NCBI GenBank assembly: GCA_903852495.1
Contig: CAINRC010000125.1
Location: 1 to 60,982 of the forward strand
Source of the DNA: an uncultured Geobacteraceae bacterium
GTDB lineage: Bacteria > Desulfobacterota > Desulfuromonadia > Geobacterales > Pseudopelobacteraceae
DNA: 60,982 nt
Direction: 5' to 3'
Shown one piece after another: positions 27,734 to 37,868 of the stretch. The translations under genes and the position numbers were made by a program. The notes under the pieces are model-generated. The model was not told the origin of the DNA, made no database searches, and saw nothing but the letters and a program-made list of their open reading frames with translations. Numbering within the stretch: position 1 is the stretch's first letter; every line of letters begins with the position of its first letter.

Positions 27734-29254
27734 ATGAAACCGACTTTTTATGTGACGACCCCCATATACTATGTGAACGATGTGCCGCACATCGGCCACG
27801 CCTATACAACAGTTGCCGGCGATGTACTGGCCCGTTACAAACGACTGATGGGCTTCGACGTATATTTCCTCACCGGCAGTGATGAGCATGGCCAGAAGGT
27901 GGAAAAGGCCGCTACAACCGCCGGGGAAACACCGCTGGAACTCGCCGACCGGGTGGTTAAACGTTTTCAGGCTCTTTGGGAGCGCCTTGGCATATCCCAC
28001 AACGACTTTATCCGGACCACCCAGGAACGGCATAAAAACGGGGTCAGCCGCATCTTCCAGGATATTCTCGACAAGGGCGACATCTACCTTGGCGAATATG
28101 AAGACTGGTACTGCACCCCCTGTGAAACCTTCTGGACCGAAACCCAGCTGCTGGAAGGGCGCTGCCCCGACTGTAACCGTCCCGTGGAGAAGCTCAAGGA
28201 GGAGTCGTATTTCTTCCGTATGAGCAAGTACCAGCAGCAGTTGATGGATCACATTGAGGCCAACCCGGAATTCATCCAGCCGAAAAGCAAGCGCAATGAG
28301 ATCATTTCCTTTATCAAAGAAGGATTGCGCGATCTTTCCGTTTCCCGCACCACCTTTTCCTGGGGCATTCCGGTTCCCGGCAACGACCGCCACATCATCT
28401 ACGTCTGGTTTGACGCCCTGACCAATTACATCACGGCCCTCGGGTATCCGGATGAAGCCGGAAATTACGGGCGCTACTGGCCGGTTGACGTTCACCTGAT
28501 CGGCAAGGACATCCTCCGTTTCCACGCCGTGTACTGGCCGACCTTCCTCATGGCCGCCGGCCTGCCGATCCCCAAAAAGGTCTTTGCCCACGGCTGGTGG
28601 ACGGTGGAAGGGCAGAAGATGAGCAAGAGCCTGCAAAACGTGGTTGAACCGAATATGCTGATCGACAAGTACGGCGTGGATGTGGTGCGCTACTTCCTGC
28701 TCCGGGAAGTACCCTTCGGGCTGGACGGCGATTTTTCCCACACCGCCCTGGTGCACCGCCTCAACTCGGACCTGGCAAACGATGTGGGCAACCTGCTCAG
28801 CCGCTCCACCGCCATGACGGTGAAATATTTCAACGGAGTGCTCCCGGCCGCAGGCGAGCTGCTGGAAATTGATCAGGCGCTGAAGGTGAAGACCGAAGAG
28901 ATGGTGGCATCTGTTGACAGGTTCATTGACGAACTGGCCTTCAGTAAAGCACTGCAGGCGATTTGGGAGGTTATCTCAGCCGGCAACAAATACATTGATG
29001 ATACCGCCCCCTGGACACTGGCCAAAGACCCGGCCAACAGCGGTCGTCTCGCCACAGTCATGTACTGTTTGCTGGAATCTCAGCGCATTATCCACTGCCT
29101 CCTGTCGGCATTTCTGCCTGCCACATCGGAAAAAGCTCTGGCATCGCTCGGCTGGAATGAAACGGTTTCAAAAGAGGGGCTGACGTGGGGAGGAATGAAG
29201 GAAGGTTCAACGGTTACCAAAGCTGAAGCGCTCTTTCCGAGGATGGAGGAGTAA
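27734..29254 (+). CDS. metG: Methionyl-tRNA synthetase, short form
   Basis: This 506-residue class I synthetase charges tRNA-Met. HIGH (DVPHIGHAYTT), the zinc knuckle (CTPCETFW ... CPDC) and KMSKS (GQKMSKSLQN) are in place, with an anticodon-binding helical domain at the end. The C-terminal Trbp111-like dimerisation/tRNA-binding domain found in E. coli and Bacillus enzymes is absent, giving a short protein. The ATG starts one base after the ricT stop; GGAG is in the ricT end. A terminator follows. Confidence 0.95.
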   Translation: MKPTFYVTTPIYYVNDVPHIGHAYTTVAGDVLARYKRLMGFDVYFLTGSDEHGQKVEKAATTAGETPLELADRVVKRFQALWERLGISHNDFIRTTQERHKNGVSRIFQDILDKGDIYLGEYEDWYCTPCETFWTETQLLEGRCPDCNRPVEKLKEESYFFRMSKYQQQLMDHIEANPEFIQPKSKRNEIISFIKEGLRDLSVSRTTFSWGIPVPGNDRHIIYVWFDALTNYITALGYPDEAGNYGRYWPVDVHLIGKDILRFHAVYWPTFLMAAGLPIPKKVFAHGWWTVEGQKMSKSLQNVVEPNMLIDKYGVDVVRYFLLREVPFGLDGDFSHTALVHRLNSDLANDVGNLLSRSTAMTVKYFNGVLPAAGELLEIDQALKVKTEEMVASVDRFIDELAFSKALQAIWEVISAGNKYIDDTAPWTLAKDPANSGRLATVMYCLLESQRIIHCLLSAFLPATSEKALASLGWNETVSKEGLTWGGMKEGSTVTKAEALFPRMEE

Positions 29255-29296
29255 GACCAATTACTTGTTGATAAGATTATTCGTACTTACCACATA

Positions 29297-29336
29297 AAAA
29301 GAGGGGGACTTGACAGCCAAGTCCCCCTCTTTGTTC
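29297..29336. terminator. Bidirectional terminator between metG and pilA
   Basis: A perfect 13-bp stem (AGAGGGGGACTTG with its complement) with a 5-base loop has TTTGTT on the plus side and TTTTTATG on the minus side. It lies about 45 bases after metG and about 60 bases after pilA, the two convergent genes, and should stop both. Confidence 0.9.
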
Positions 29337-29394
29337 TAACTTTTACACAGCTTGACAGAAATAATAAATACCTCAACAAGCTAAGATATCACAA

Positions 29395-29790
29395 CTATTT
29401 TGCAGCCTCAGTTATGAGAGATGCCGCCTGAGTGGTGGTATATTTTTTAGTTCCGCTCGTGTGTGAAGACTCTGCTGTATAGGTGGTATCCGTAGATGAC
29501 ACTGTTACGGTAACACCTTTGGACGGGGTGAACTTAAATCCGGCAGAGCTAACATTGGTAAATGAAAATGCAACAGCGTTCAGTGTGGGATACTTTTGCA
29601 GATCGGCTTGAGCAGCCTCCAGTTGCGTTTTTACATTCCGGACATCACTTTGTGCTGCCGTATCATAGCCTCTGGCACGATAGGCACCGAACTGTGGGAT
29701 GGCGATGGCCGCCAGGATGCCGATAATTGCAACAACAATCAGCAACTCGATCAAGGTAAAGCCTTTTCTGTTTTTAATTTCCTGTAACAT
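29395..29790 (-). CDS. pilA: Type IV major pilin
   Basis: This 131-residue prepilin has a short basic leader and the cleavage site RKG/FTLIELLIVV (after Gly10), with Glu5 of the mature protein. The mature chain keeps F24, Y27 and Y32 as in the Geobacter sulfurreducens pilin, but has about 121 residues rather than 61. Its C-terminal part is Thr/Ser-rich with few aromatics, including TVTVSSTDTTYTAE. No Cys pair is present, so there is no disulfide D-loop. RBS AAAGGAG and a sigma-54 promoter lie upstream. It sits downstream of pilR; other pil assembly genes are outside the window. Confidence 0.93.
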   Translation of the reverse strand: MLQEIKNRKGFTLIELLIVVAIIGILAAIAIPQFGAYRARGYDTAAQSDVRNVKTQLEAAQADLQKYPTLNAVAFSFTNVSSAGFKFTPSKGVTVTVSSTDTTYTAESSHTSGTKKYTTTQAASLITEAAK

Positions 29791-29856
29791 GGGTTTCTCC
29801 TTTTTTTGGGTTTACGCTCCGTAATCAGAGCCTGGTTGAGTGATTGTCTTACTCAA

Positions 29857-29872
29857 AGCAATTTTAAGACCA
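29857..29872 (-). promoter_or_regulatory. Sigma-54 (-24/-12) promoter of pilA
   Basis: On the minus strand TGGTCTTAAAATTGCT has the invariant GG and GC pairs separated by ten bases, as in TGGCAC-N5-TTGC. The start would fall near 29846, about 55 bases before the ATG. A TTGAGT/ACTCAA inverted repeat lies just downstream. The adjacent PilR is the expected activator; its upstream binding sites were not identified. Confidence 0.7.
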
Positions 29873-30017
29873 CATCACTCCTTTTTCACAACACGCTGTA
29901 TTCATTAGTCTATATCAGGAACAATTACCTGACCTCGCCGCGGCATTCCCGATTATAGTCACATCCGGTGACAAATTATGTCACTTCGACTACAGCAGTC
30001 AACGTGAGCACATCACA

Positions 30018-31397
30018 TCACTCATCCCCGCTGTCCAACCCAAATTTAGCTAACCGGTAGCGGAACGAACGGAAAGACATCCCCAGTAATTCGCCCGCCT
30101 TCTTTTTTGCACCACCGGTTTTTTCCAGCGCTTTAAGCAGATATTTTTTCTCAAGCTCTTCCAGCAGCGGCTCCAGCATCATCCCGGACTCCGGAATATC
30201 ACAATCATCCGAAAGCAGCGATGTGTGACTGGCCAGTAGTTGCTTCGGCAGAGTAACCTCGGAAATTGCGGCAGGGTCAAGGATCAGACTCCGCTCAATA
30301 TAATTTTCCAGTTCACGGATATTTCCGGGAAAATGATAGTTCACCAGCGCTTTAAGCGCGCCCGGTGTTATGGTTACAGGCGTTGCTTGCCCGCCTGACT
30401 GATATTTCCGGCAGAAGTACTCCACCAGAACCGGGATATCCTCAATCCTCTCCCGCAAGGGGGGGAGAACAAGCTGGACTACGTTTATGCGGTAAAACAG
30501 ATCCTCCCGGAAGCCGCCGTTCCGGGTCTGCTCTTCAAGATTGCGGTTCGAGGCGCTGATTATGCGCACGTCTGCTTTGCGGGTCTGTGAATCTCCAACT
30601 CGCTTGAACTCTCGTTCCTGCAGCACCCGGAGCAGCTTTGACTGCAGCAGCAGCGGCAATTCGCCGATCTCATCCAGAAACAGCGTGCCCCCTTCAGCCT
30701 GTTCAAACAGGCCGGGACGGTCGCTCACTGCGTCGGTGAAGGAACCTTTCTTATGCCCGAACAGTTCGCTTTCAATCAGGTTTTCAGGGATAGCACCGCA
30801 GTTCACCGCCACAAATGGCTTTGCTGCCCGTGAACTGCAGGTATGAACCGAACGGGCCACCAGCTCTTTGCCGGTACCGCTTTCACCAAGGATCAGCACG
30901 CTGCTCGGACTGGCGGCAACCTTCTGAATCATGTCGAACAGTTCGCGCATGTGCGGACTCTTGCCAATGATGCCGCAGAAACTGTCACGCTCGCTGACGT
31001 TCTGTTTCAGGATAAAGTTTTCCCGCTTAAGCCCCTGCTTTTCCAGTGCATTCTTTACAAGTTGCTTGACTTCCTCATTCTTGAACGGCTTGCAGATGTA
31101 GTCGTATGCACCGAGTTTCATCGCTTCCACCGCCTGTTCGGCGGTTGAAAAAGCGGTGAGCATCAGTACGGCTGTTTCCGGCGTTTTTGCCTTAATGCGC
31201 GCCAGCAGGTCAATGCCGGAAAGACCGGGCATACTCACATCCGACAGAACCATATCAAACGGAGCGTTCTCCATCATCTGCAGGGCATCGGCGGCACAGG
31301 CGGCAACGGCCACGTCATACCCCTCCCGCTCCAGCAGAATCGAGAGGAACTCCCTCATGCTCAATTCATCATCAACGATCAGAATGTTTATGTTCAA
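30018..31397 (-). CDS. pilR: PilR-type sigma-54-dependent response regulator
   Basis: This 459-residue activator has a receiver domain with D53 (DMVLSDVSMPG) and the Lys in YICKPFKN. The AAA+ domain has Walker A GESGTGKELVA, the loop contacting sigma-54 (GSFTDA, in place of the usual GAFTGA, as in several PilR/NtrC relatives) and Walker B GGTLFLDEIGEL. The C-terminal Fis-type helix-turn-helix is GAKKKAGELLGMSFRSFRYRLAKFGL, close to PilR. The start is TTG with GGAGG seven bases upstream. It lies upstream of pilA with a sigma-54 promoter between. A PilS kinase gene is not adjacent. Confidence 0.9.
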   Translation of the reverse strand: MNINILIVDDELSMREFLSILLEREGYDVAVAACAADALQMMENAPFDMVLSDVSMPGLSGIDLLARIKAKTPETAVLMLTAFSTAEQAVEAMKLGAYDYICKPFKNEEVKQLVKNALEKQGLKRENFILKQNVSERDSFCGIIGKSPHMRELFDMIQKVAASPSSVLILGESGTGKELVARSVHTCSSRAAKPFVAVNCGAIPENLIESELFGHKKGSFTDAVSDRPGLFEQAEGGTLFLDEIGELPLLLQSKLLRVLQEREFKRVGDSQTRKADVRIISASNRNLEEQTRNGGFREDLFYRINVVQLVLPPLRERIEDIPVLVEYFCRKYQSGGQATPVTITPGALKALVNYHFPGNIRELENYIERSLILDPAAISEVTLPKQLLASHTSLLSDDCDIPESGMMLEPLLEELEKKYLLKALEKTGGAKKKAGELLGMSFRSFRYRLAKFGLDSGDE

Positions 31398-31420
31398 TTT
31401 GCGACCTCCTTATCCCGCCC

Positions 31421-32578
31421 CTACCCTATCCTGCGCAGACCGTCGGCAATTTTAATCCTGATCGCCCGCCAGGTCGGAAATATTCCGGCGATCACACCCA
31501 CGATCAGACAGAACACCAGATCCATGTACAACGTCGAACTGTCAACCTGAAATACCGGGAAGAAATTTCCCATAACCTCACCGAATTTTCGGGCAACCGG
31601 GAAGGTCAGCAGTATGCCGAGCCCTCCCCCGGTCGCCGTGATAAACAGGGATTCACCGAATACCATGCCGGCAATGTGGTGCGCCTGGAAACCCATGGCT
31701 TTGAAGATCGCGTATTCCCCGATTCTTTCCCGTGCCGTCATCGCCATGGTATTGGCAACCACCACCATTATGATGATGATTACAACGAACGACACAATAC
31801 GGATGGCAACCACAATCGCTTCGGTCATGGAGACGAAGCTGAGCTGAAACGCTTTTTCCGTCTCGGTCAATGTTTCAGCGAGCGAATTTTTGAACGTGGC
31901 ATCAACCGCAAGGGATACTTCCGCCGCCGACTGGGGGTTCTTCAGGCCGATTATGTAGACCCCGATCTGGTCTGCCCGGCGGGCAATGGATTTTCTAAGT
32001 GTTTCGTTCAGATACTCCCAGTGGAAAAAGAACTGGGATTCATCGGTGGCAGTATCGACTCCGGTGTAGATACCGCGCACAACAAACTCCCAGTTCCCCG
32101 GAAAGATTGTCCCCCTGAGCGGAACTGAGTCGCCAAGTTTCCAACCAAACCGCTCGGCAAGTTTTCTGCCGACCACGCACCCCTTCCGATCCCGCTGGAA
32201 GTCCCGTTTTTCCTCCGGCTTCAGGACAAATTCAGGGTAAAGATCAAGATAACTCTTTGCATCAATAGCAAAATTGGGGAAAAAGTTTTTTTCCGTAATG
32301 TACACACCGCCAAACCAGTTAGCGTATGACACCGCCGAAACACCTTCAATCCGGCGGATACGTTCCTGGTAGGCGATCGGGAGAGAGAACACCAGTGACA
32401 CCGCATTTCTGGTGACCAGGCGGGTGGATGATGAGTTGTTGACACCGGCGTACCAAGCAGTGACCACCGTCTGCAGCAACCCGAATGCGAGGATGGCAAC
32501 CGTGATTCCCAGAACCGTCAACAGCGTCCGTAAACGGTGCCGGAACGCATTGCGGAAAAGAAGCTTAAGCAGAAACAT
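31421..32578 (-). CDS. MacB/FtsX-like ABC transporter permease
   Basis: This 385-residue permease has one N-terminal membrane helix, a large periplasmic domain (about 45-255) and three C-terminal helices, the FtsX/MacB architecture. [17 protein letters not shown] is the conserved MacB/LolC-family cytosolic loop. It overlaps the ATPase gene by 14 bases and is the third gene of an adaptor-ATPase-permease operon. ATPase and permease are separate polypeptides, unlike fused MacB. The substrate (lipid, peptide, siderophore or drug) is unknown. Confidence 0.88.
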   Translation of the reverse strand: MFLLKLLFRNAFRHRLRTLLTVLGITVAILAFGLLQTVVTAWYAGVNNSSSTRLVTRNAVSLVFSLPIAYQERIRRIEGVSAVSYANWFGGVYITEKNFFPNFAIDAKSYLDLYPEFVLKPEEKRDFQRDRKGCVVGRKLAERFGWKLGDSVPLRGTIFPGNWEFVVRGIYTGVDTATDESQFFFHWEYLNETLRKSIARRADQIGVYIIGLKNPQSAAEVSLAVDATFKNSLAETLTETEKAFQLSFVSMTEAIVVAIRIVSFVVIIIIMVVVANTMAMTARERIGEYAIFKAMGFQAHHIAGMVFGESLFITATGGGLGILLTFPVARKFGEVMGNFFPVFQVDSSTLYMDLVFCLIVGVIAGIFPTWRAIRIKIADGLRRIG

Positions 32579-33266
32579 CGTTCAGCAGCCCTTTGTCAAG
32601 TTGTCGGATGATATGCGCCTTTTCGGCAGCCCGTGGATCATGGGTCACCATGATGATGGTTTTACCCTGTTCCGCATTGAGCCGTCCCATCAGCTCCAGA
32701 ATCTCTCCGGCTGAAACCCGGTCAAGGTCACCGGTCGGCTCGTCGGCCACCAGAATCGCCGGGTCGGTGACGATGGCGCGGGCAATAGCCACCCTCTGCT
32801 GCTGCCCGCCGGAAAGCTGCGACGGGAAATGTTCCTTGCGATCGGACAGACTGACCACGTCCAGAGCGGCCTCCACATGGCGACGGCGCTCATGGCGTGA
32901 AAGCGTGGTTAACAGAAGCGGCAGCTCCACATTTTCGTATGCAGTCAACACAGGTATCAGGTTGTAGAACTGAAAGATAAACCCGACGTTGGAGGCACGC
33001 CACCGCGCCAATTCAGACTCATCCAGCGTCGCAATATCAACACCGTTAATAACGATTGAACCGCTGTCAACAGTATCAATGCCGGCAATCAGATTGAGCA
33101 GCGTTGATTTACCGGAGCCTGACGGCCCCATCAACGCCAGGAACTCACCCTTGGCGATCTCGAACGAAATCCCCTCCAGCACCGGTACCGGCTGATTGCC
33201 GCGCCGGTACGACTTTGAAACGGCATTGACAGTAACCATTGTCTGCTGTTCGCCAGAAACCGACAT
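32565..33266 (-). CDS. MacB/LolD-like ABC transporter ATPase
   Basis: This 233-residue ATPase has Walker [13 protein letters not shown]-loop [15 protein letters not shown], signature [15 protein letters not shown], Walker [13 protein letters not shown] and the switch His in MVTHDPRA. The [16 protein letters not shown] segment is typical of the LolD/MacB/FtsE group that drives mechanotransmission. The start lies two bases after the adaptor gene, and the end overlaps the permease gene. Confidence 0.92.
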   Translation of the reverse strand: MSVSGEQQTMVTVNAVSKSYRRGNQPVPVLEGISFEIAKGEFLALMGPSGSGKSTLLNLIAGIDTVDSGSIVINGVDIATLDESELARWRASNVGFIFQFYNLIPVLTAYENVELPLLLTTLSRHERRRHVEAALDVVSLSDRKEHFPSQLSGGQQQRVAIARAIVTDPAILVADEPTGDLDRVSAGEILELMGRLNAEQGKTIIMVTHDPRAAEKAHIIRQLDKGLLNDVSA

Positions 33267-33268
33267 GA

Positions 33269-34483
33269 TTATTTTTTCTCCGGAAAGGTGATTCTGCTGC
33301 CGTCTTTCAACCGGTCCAGCGGCTTCAGAGCAACCTTGTCACCGGATTTCAGACCGGTCACTTCTGCCAGATCACCCAGCTTTGCCCCGACCGTCACCGG
33401 GGTGAAGCGGACGGTTTCACCGGTCACCAGATACACACCGCTGCGCCCGTCACGGGAAACAACCGCAGCCGGATTCAGAACAATCCGCGCGGTACTCTCA
33501 TTCGCCCCCGCCTCACGTTGCAGAAATGCCACTTTGGCACTCATTTCGGGGAATATGCGCGGATCCTTCTGCAAAAAACGGATTTTAACCATGACGGATG
33601 CTTTACTCCGGTCAGCGGTCGGCACGATGGCATGGACAACCCCTTTGAAACGGCTCCCCGGAAGGGCATCAAGGGTCACCTCGCACGGCTGCCCCTGTTT
33701 GATCTGCGCCAGATTTGATTCAGACACATCCGCTTCCACCTGCAGCGAAGCCAAATCGGCGATGGTTACCACTGCCGCCTTTGAATTAGCCGCTGCACCG
33801 AACGGCGTGATGATATCACCCACATCGGCATTTTTCGTCAGCACCACCGCATCAAAAGGGGCCCTGATCAAGCTGTATTCCAAGCTGATTGCTGCACCCT
33901 GCTGTGCCGCTGAAGCGACCGCTATCCCCGCTTCAGCACCGACAGATGCCGCACTTGCGCGCTTGAACCGGGCTTCGGCGATATCAAAATCAGCCTGAGA
34001 AACGATGCCGGAGGCGAGCAGCTCTTTCTGGCGCTGGAGAGATTTTTCCGCATCGGCATATTCTGCCCGGGCCTGTTCCCGCATCGCCTTCGCATTCTGG
34101 ACTGCCGCACCGGCCTGACGGAGAGCCGCTTCAAGGTCCTTATTCTCAAGCCGGGCGATAATCTGCCCCGCCGTAACCCTGCTCCCCTCTTCAACACCAA
34201 GCCATTCCATCCTGCCGGTAATTTTTGAGGCAACCGCCGCCTTACGCTGGGCGACGACATAGCCGCTGGCGTTAAGAAGCGTAAAAGACTGGGTCGGGTA
34301 CAGCAGAGAAACCGTGGCCGATTCAATCGTTACCGGACGATTACGAAACAGGGTACCGGCCGCAGCAACGGCAAGAAGCACGATCAGCCCCAGAATCAAA
34401 CGGGTGCGATACGCGTTTTTCCGACGGGGCGCCGAACGGGATGATTTGTCGATAGTAAGTGCATCAAATGAGTCAGATGACAT
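33269..34483 (-). CDS. HlyD/MacA-like periplasmic adaptor protein
   Basis: This 404-residue membrane-fusion protein has one N-terminal membrane helix (about 28-46, LILGLIVLLAVAAAGTLF), two lipoyl half-motifs, a coiled-coil hairpin (about 105-190) and beta-barrel domains. It should bridge the MacB-like permease to an outer-membrane TolC-type channel, which is not encoded here. The ATG has GAAGG five bases upstream; an upstream ATG 20 codons earlier has none. It is first in a three-gene export operon that ends just before pilR. Confidence 0.88.
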   Translation of the reverse strand: MSSDSFDALTIDKSSRSAPRRKNAYRTRLILGLIVLLAVAAAGTLFRNRPVTIESATVSLLYPTQSFTLLNASGYVVAQRKAAVASKITGRMEWLGVEEGSRVTAGQIIARLENKDLEAALRQAGAAVQNAKAMREQARAEYADAEKSLQRQKELLASGIVSQADFDIAEARFKRASAASVGAEAGIAVASAAQQGAAISLEYSLIRAPFDAVVLTKNADVGDIITPFGAAANSKAAVVTIADLASLQVEADVSESNLAQIKQGQPCEVTLDALPGSRFKGVVHAIVPTADRSKASVMVKIRFLQKDPRIFPEMSAKVAFLQREAGANESTARIVLNPAAVVSRDGRSGVYLVTGETVRFTPVTVGAKLGDLAEVTGLKSGDKVALKPLDRLKDGSRITFPEKK

Positions 34484-34531
34484 AATAACCTTCTGTATCG
34501 GAAAATTGAGAACAGCAAAGTGCCGTTTTTT

Positions 34532-34560
34532 GTCATACCACATTTACTCGGTATTGTGAA
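34532..34560 (-). promoter_or_regulatory. Candidate promoter of the MacAB-like operon
   Basis: On the minus strand TTCACA and TATGAC are separated by 17 bases. Transcription would begin about 42 bases before the adaptor ATG. Both hexamers match consensus only partly. Confidence 0.4.
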
Positions 34561-34656
34561 GAAACGATGGCATGTTACTTTTCATTCTTCATCAGGCGGC
34601 GATACGCAAATATTATTGTCTGGAAGCTGTTATTTTTAAATTAATGTGATATATAA

Positions 34657-36006
<1,350 letters not shown>

Positions 36007-36024
36007 AACCCATTACAGACCATG

Positions 36025-36057
36025 CAAAAGGCGGAGAATACTCCGCCTTTTGTTTTA
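36025..36057 (+). terminator. Rho-independent terminator of eno
   Basis: An 11-bp stem (AAAAGGCGGAG/CTCCGCCTTTT) with a 4-base loop is followed by GTTTTATG. It lies 20 bases after the eno stop and directly before pgi. Confidence 0.9.
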
Positions 36058-36076
36058 TGCAGCGTGGAGGTGAATG

Positions 36077-37669
36077 ATGAGTAATAACAGCGACCTGTGG
36101 CAACGGTATCAAAATTCTCTGTGTCACTGCCCCGAAATTGGCCTGTCTCTCGATTTCAGCCGTATGAAGATTGATGACGGTTTTTTTGCCGAAATGGAAA
36201 CGGCCATTCAGGATGCGTTTTCAGAAATGCGCGTTTTGGAGAAAGGGTCAATCGCCAACAAGGATGAAGGGCGCATGGTCGGTCACTACTGGCTGCGCAA
36301 TCCATCCCTCTCCCCGTCAGCGGAAATACAGCTGGAGATTGAGAAAACCCTCGAACAGATTCTGGTATTCACCTCAAATGTTCACCGGGGTACCATCGCC
36401 GCCCCAAGTGGTGCACCGTTTAAAAACGTGCTTGTGATCGGCATCGGCGGTTCCGCTCTCGGCCCGCAGTTTGTCTCGGATGCCCTTGCTTCGCCACCCG
36501 ACCGGATGAAAATGCATTTTCTGGATAATACGGACCCGGACGGTATGGACAAGGTGTTTGCAGAGCTTGGCGCAGAACTGTCACAAACATTGGCTCTGGT
36601 CATATCCAAAAGCGGCTCCACCAAGGAAACCCGCAACGGCATGCTGGAAGCAAAACTGGCCTATAAAAAAGCCGGTCTGAAATTTTCACAGCACGCCGTC
36701 GCAGTCACCGGTGTGGACAGTGAACTGGACAGATTGGCCCAGGCGGAACTCTGGCTGGAGCGCTTTCCCATGTGGGACTGGGTCGGCGGCAGAACCTCCG
36801 TAACCTCGGCGGTTGGGCTCCTGCCAGCGGCCCTGCAGGGAATTGATATTGAGTCGCTGCTGGGCGGCGCAAGAATCTGCGACATGGTCACCCGCGCACA
36901 GGACACCATGATGAATCCCGCAGCGGTAATGGCGCTCATGTGGCACTACGCCACCAGCGGCAGGGGCACGAAAGATCTGGTCATGCTCCCCTACAAAGAC
37001 CGCCTCCTGCTCTTCTCCCGCTACCTGCAGCAGCTTATCATGGAATCCATAGGTAAAGAACAGGACCGCGACGGCTCCGTTGTCAATCAGGGGCTGACCG
37101 TGTACGGCAACAAAGGTTCCACCGATCAGCACGCCTATGTGCAGCAGTTACGGGATGGCGTGGCGAACTTTTTTGTTACGTTTATCGAGGTACTGAAAGA
37201 TCGTGAGGGGAGCTCGGAGTTCGTTGAAGAGGGGTGTACCAGCGGAGATTTTCTGTTCGGATTTCTTCATGGCACACGCGCCGCTCTGTATGAAAGCGGC
37301 CGGGAATCCATGACTATTACCATCAAGCAGGTAAATGCTCATACGGTGGGAGCGCTGATTGCGCTGTTTGAACGCACGGTCGGCCTGTACGCCAGCCTGG
37401 TAAATATAAACGCCTATCACCAGCCCGGCGTGGAAGCCGGCAAGAAAGCCGCCGGCACCGTGATTGCCCTCCAGAAAGCTGTTGTGGAACTGCTGCACAA
37501 GGATCACCGGAGTCTTACGGCAACGGAGATCGCCGGACTGCTCGGCACGCCGGATCAGGCGGAGATGATTTTCTCAATCCTGCGGCACCTGGCAGCAAAC
37601 CCGGAACGGGGGATCACGCAGAACAACGCCTTTACGGTTACGGATTCGACGTTTCGTTTTGACCGGTAA
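36077..37669 (+). CDS. pgi: Glucose-6-phosphate isomerase
   Basis: This enzyme of about 530 residues interconverts glucose-6-phosphate and fructose-6-phosphate. [24 protein letters not shown], a Glu in the [10 protein letters not shown] helix and [15 protein letters not shown] are recognisable SIS-fold motifs. Two adjacent ATGs are possible; the second lies six bases from GGAGG and the first only three, so the second is used. It pairs functionally with eno in gluconeogenesis/glycolysis. Confidence 0.97.
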   Translation: MSNNSDLWQRYQNSLCHCPEIGLSLDFSRMKIDDGFFAEMETAIQDAFSEMRVLEKGSIANKDEGRMVGHYWLRNPSLSPSAEIQLEIEKTLEQILVFTSNVHRGTIAAPSGAPFKNVLVIGIGGSALGPQFVSDALASPPDRMKMHFLDNTDPDGMDKVFAELGAELSQTLALVISKSGSTKETRNGMLEAKLAYKKAGLKFSQHAVAVTGVDSELDRLAQAELWLERFPMWDWVGGRTSVTSAVGLLPAALQGIDIESLLGGARICDMVTRAQDTMMNPAAVMALMWHYATSGRGTKDLVMLPYKDRLLLFSRYLQQLIMESIGKEQDRDGSVVNQGLTVYGNKGSTDQHAYVQQLRDGVANFFVTFIEVLKDREGSSEFVEEGCTSGDFLFGFLHGTRAALYESGRESMTITIKQVNAHTVGALIALFERTVGLYASLVNINAYHQPGVEAGKKAAGTVIALQKAVVELLHKDHRSLTATEIAGLLGTPDQAEMIFSILRHLAANPERGITQNNAFTVTDSTFRFDR

Positions 37670-37701
37670 GGTTTAAAGATAGCCCCTCGTGTCACGTTGT
37701 G

Positions 37702-37728
37702 CCCCTCCCGCCCGGGAGGGGTTTTTTT
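37702..37728 (+). terminator. Rho-independent terminator of pgi
   Basis: An 8-bp CCCCTCCC/GGGAGGGG stem with a GCCC loop is followed by seven T. It lies about 32 bases after the pgi stop. Confidence 0.9.
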
Positions 37729-37841
37729 CGTTTTAAACAGGGGGGCAAACAAAGAAACACGGAAATGTTATTGAATAATTGCTTCAATAAATGATGGTTA
37801 ACCAATTAATTATCGATAGTATCTGGATTGTTATCTTTTTC

Positions 37842-37868
37842 AGTCCCCCTCCTAAATCAGGAGGTGGG
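37842..37868. repeat. Half copy of the CCCCTCCT dispersed palindrome
   Basis: AGTCCCCCTCCT, an AAATC loop and AGGAGGTGGGCTAAAA form a hairpin directly after the hrpB stop. The sequence shares its AGTCCCCCTCCT opening and its GGCTAAAA closing with the arms of the inverted-repeat element near 43.1 kb, so the two belong to one repeat family. It may also act as the 3' end of the hrpB transcript. Confidence 0.6.

Noticed and set aside
27404..28756. 450-codon minus-strand frame opposite ricT-metG
   Set aside because: Antisense shadow of high-GC coding sequence; both genes on the plus strand are clear family members.
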